This document shows positions 5,192 to 5,714 of a stretch of 5,714 nt of DNA, in pieces (within the stretch, counting starts at the first letter, position 1; each line of letters starts with the position of its first letter). Origin of the DNA: Desulfobia sp. (GTDB lineage Bacteria > Desulfobacterota > Desulfobulbia > Desulfobulbales > SURF-16); contig JAUWDC010000098.1 of NCBI GenBank assembly GCA_030608985.1, forward strand, positions 1 to 5,714, written 5' to 3'. The notes under the pieces were generated by a model that worked only from the letters and a program-made list of their open reading frames with translations, had not been told where the DNA came from and did not search any database. Position numbers and translations under genes: made by a program.

Positions 5192-5714
5192 TTATTTTGT
5201 AACCAGGAAATCAGCGTAGGCGGTTGCTCCATGCTCGCCAATGTCAACGCCTTCTCTTTCTTCTTCTTCACTTACTCGTAGGCCAATAGTCATTTTGATT
5301 ATAGTGAAGACAATAAAGGCAACTCCGAAAGCCCAGACAAATGCTGCGCCAATACCGATGAGCTGAGTCATAATAATTTTACCTGTGGTGCCACCCATGT
5401 TAAAGAGGCCTGCTGCCAGGGTTCCCCAGGCGCCGCAAACACCATGCACCGATACAGCACCCACCGGATCATCAATATGCATGCGATCTATGGCATAAAC
5501 AGAAATGACAACCAATATTCCGGAAACAATTCCAATGATAATAGAGCTGGTTGGGCTGACATTGGCACATCCTGCAGTAATACCAACCAGTCCGGCTAAG
5601 GCACCGTTGAGGCTCATACCGATATCAGGCTTTTTGAACATTATCCACGAGGTGATCATGGCCAGAATGGAACCAGCCGCTGCGGCCAGATTGGTATTAA
5701 CAAATATCATGGCA
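5192..5714 (-). CDS. amt: Ammonium transporter (Amt/AmtB family), C-terminal part
   Basis: The frame continues past the window edge, so the first codons shown belong to the interior of the gene; about 173 residues are visible of a usual 400 or more. Amt/MEP/Rh family features are plain. FVNTNLAAAAGS lies at the start of a membrane helix. Four further hydrophobic segments follow, ending at about TIIKMTIG. SVHGVCG carries the second of the twin pore histidines (His89 counted from the ATG at 5708-5710). The cytoplasmic tail RVSEEEEREGVDIGEHG with a following AYADF is the conserved C-terminal region through which PII/GlnK proteins gate the channel. The protein would move ammonium/ammonia across the inner membrane. 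Its downstream neighbour is a porin-like gene, and no glnK lies on this side. The Met at 5708-5710 is internal, not the start. Confidence 0.95.
   Translation of the reverse strand, partial: AMIFVNTNLAAAAGSILAMITSWIMFKKPDIGMSLNGALAGLVGITAGCANVSPTSSIIIGIVSGILVVISVYAIDRMHIDDPVGAVSVHGVCGAWGTLAAGLFNMGGTTGKIIMTQLIGIGAAFVWAFGVAFIVFTIIKMTIGLRVSEEEEREGVDIGEHGATAYADFLVTK

Overview
The window looks like a chromosomal segment from a Gram-negative bacterium of moderate GC content. A Desulfobacterota (deltaproteobacterial) host, perhaps Desulfobulbales-like, is my best guess. The reasons are the stand-alone EAL-HDOD protein, the TorF/Gcw_chp porin next to an ammonium channel, the style of the phosphotransferase, and an intergenic inverted repeat built from CACGAAA units. 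No rRNA or marker gene is present, so the taxonomy is inference. I see no rRNA, tRNA, CRISPR array, insertion sequence or phage gene.

Layout. Positions 1-603 (+) hold the C-terminal 200 residues of a choline-kinase/aminoglycoside-phosphotransferase-fold kinase. It converges on an EAL-HDOD signalling protein at 736-1950 (-), and the gap between them carries a 10-bp inverted repeat. A 257-bp intergenic region (1951-2207) holds the likely promoter and a long structured leader for the EAL-HDOD gene. Upstream of that, a tightly coupled two-gene unit is read on the minus strand: a class I glutamine-amidotransferase-like gene (4240 to 3518) overlaps by 4 bp (ATGA) a 437-residue protein of no assigned family (3521 to 2208). 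A strong hairpin terminator lies directly before this pair. Next come a TorF-family outer-membrane protein (5108 to 4323) and the 3' part of an Amt ammonium channel (5714 to 5192), both minus strand and 83 bp apart.

How the genes may work together. The Amt channel and the TorF porin look like a nutrient (nitrogen) uptake pair across the inner and outer membranes, ended by the hairpin at 4249-4290. The EAL-HDOD gene is probably its own unit and belongs to c-di-GMP-type signalling.

The most interesting part is the two-gene unit at 3518-4240 and 2208-3521. By eye, the C-terminal third of the 437-residue protein follows the order and spacing of the RelA/SpoT (alarmone synthetase) nucleotidyltransferase motifs, with key Arg/Lys/Asp/Glu positions kept and the GYxSxH nucleotide-binding motif lost. 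Its partner has the amidotransferase nucleophile Cys but lacks the usual QFHxE His/Glu. Both readings come from hand alignment and need a profile-profile search to confirm.
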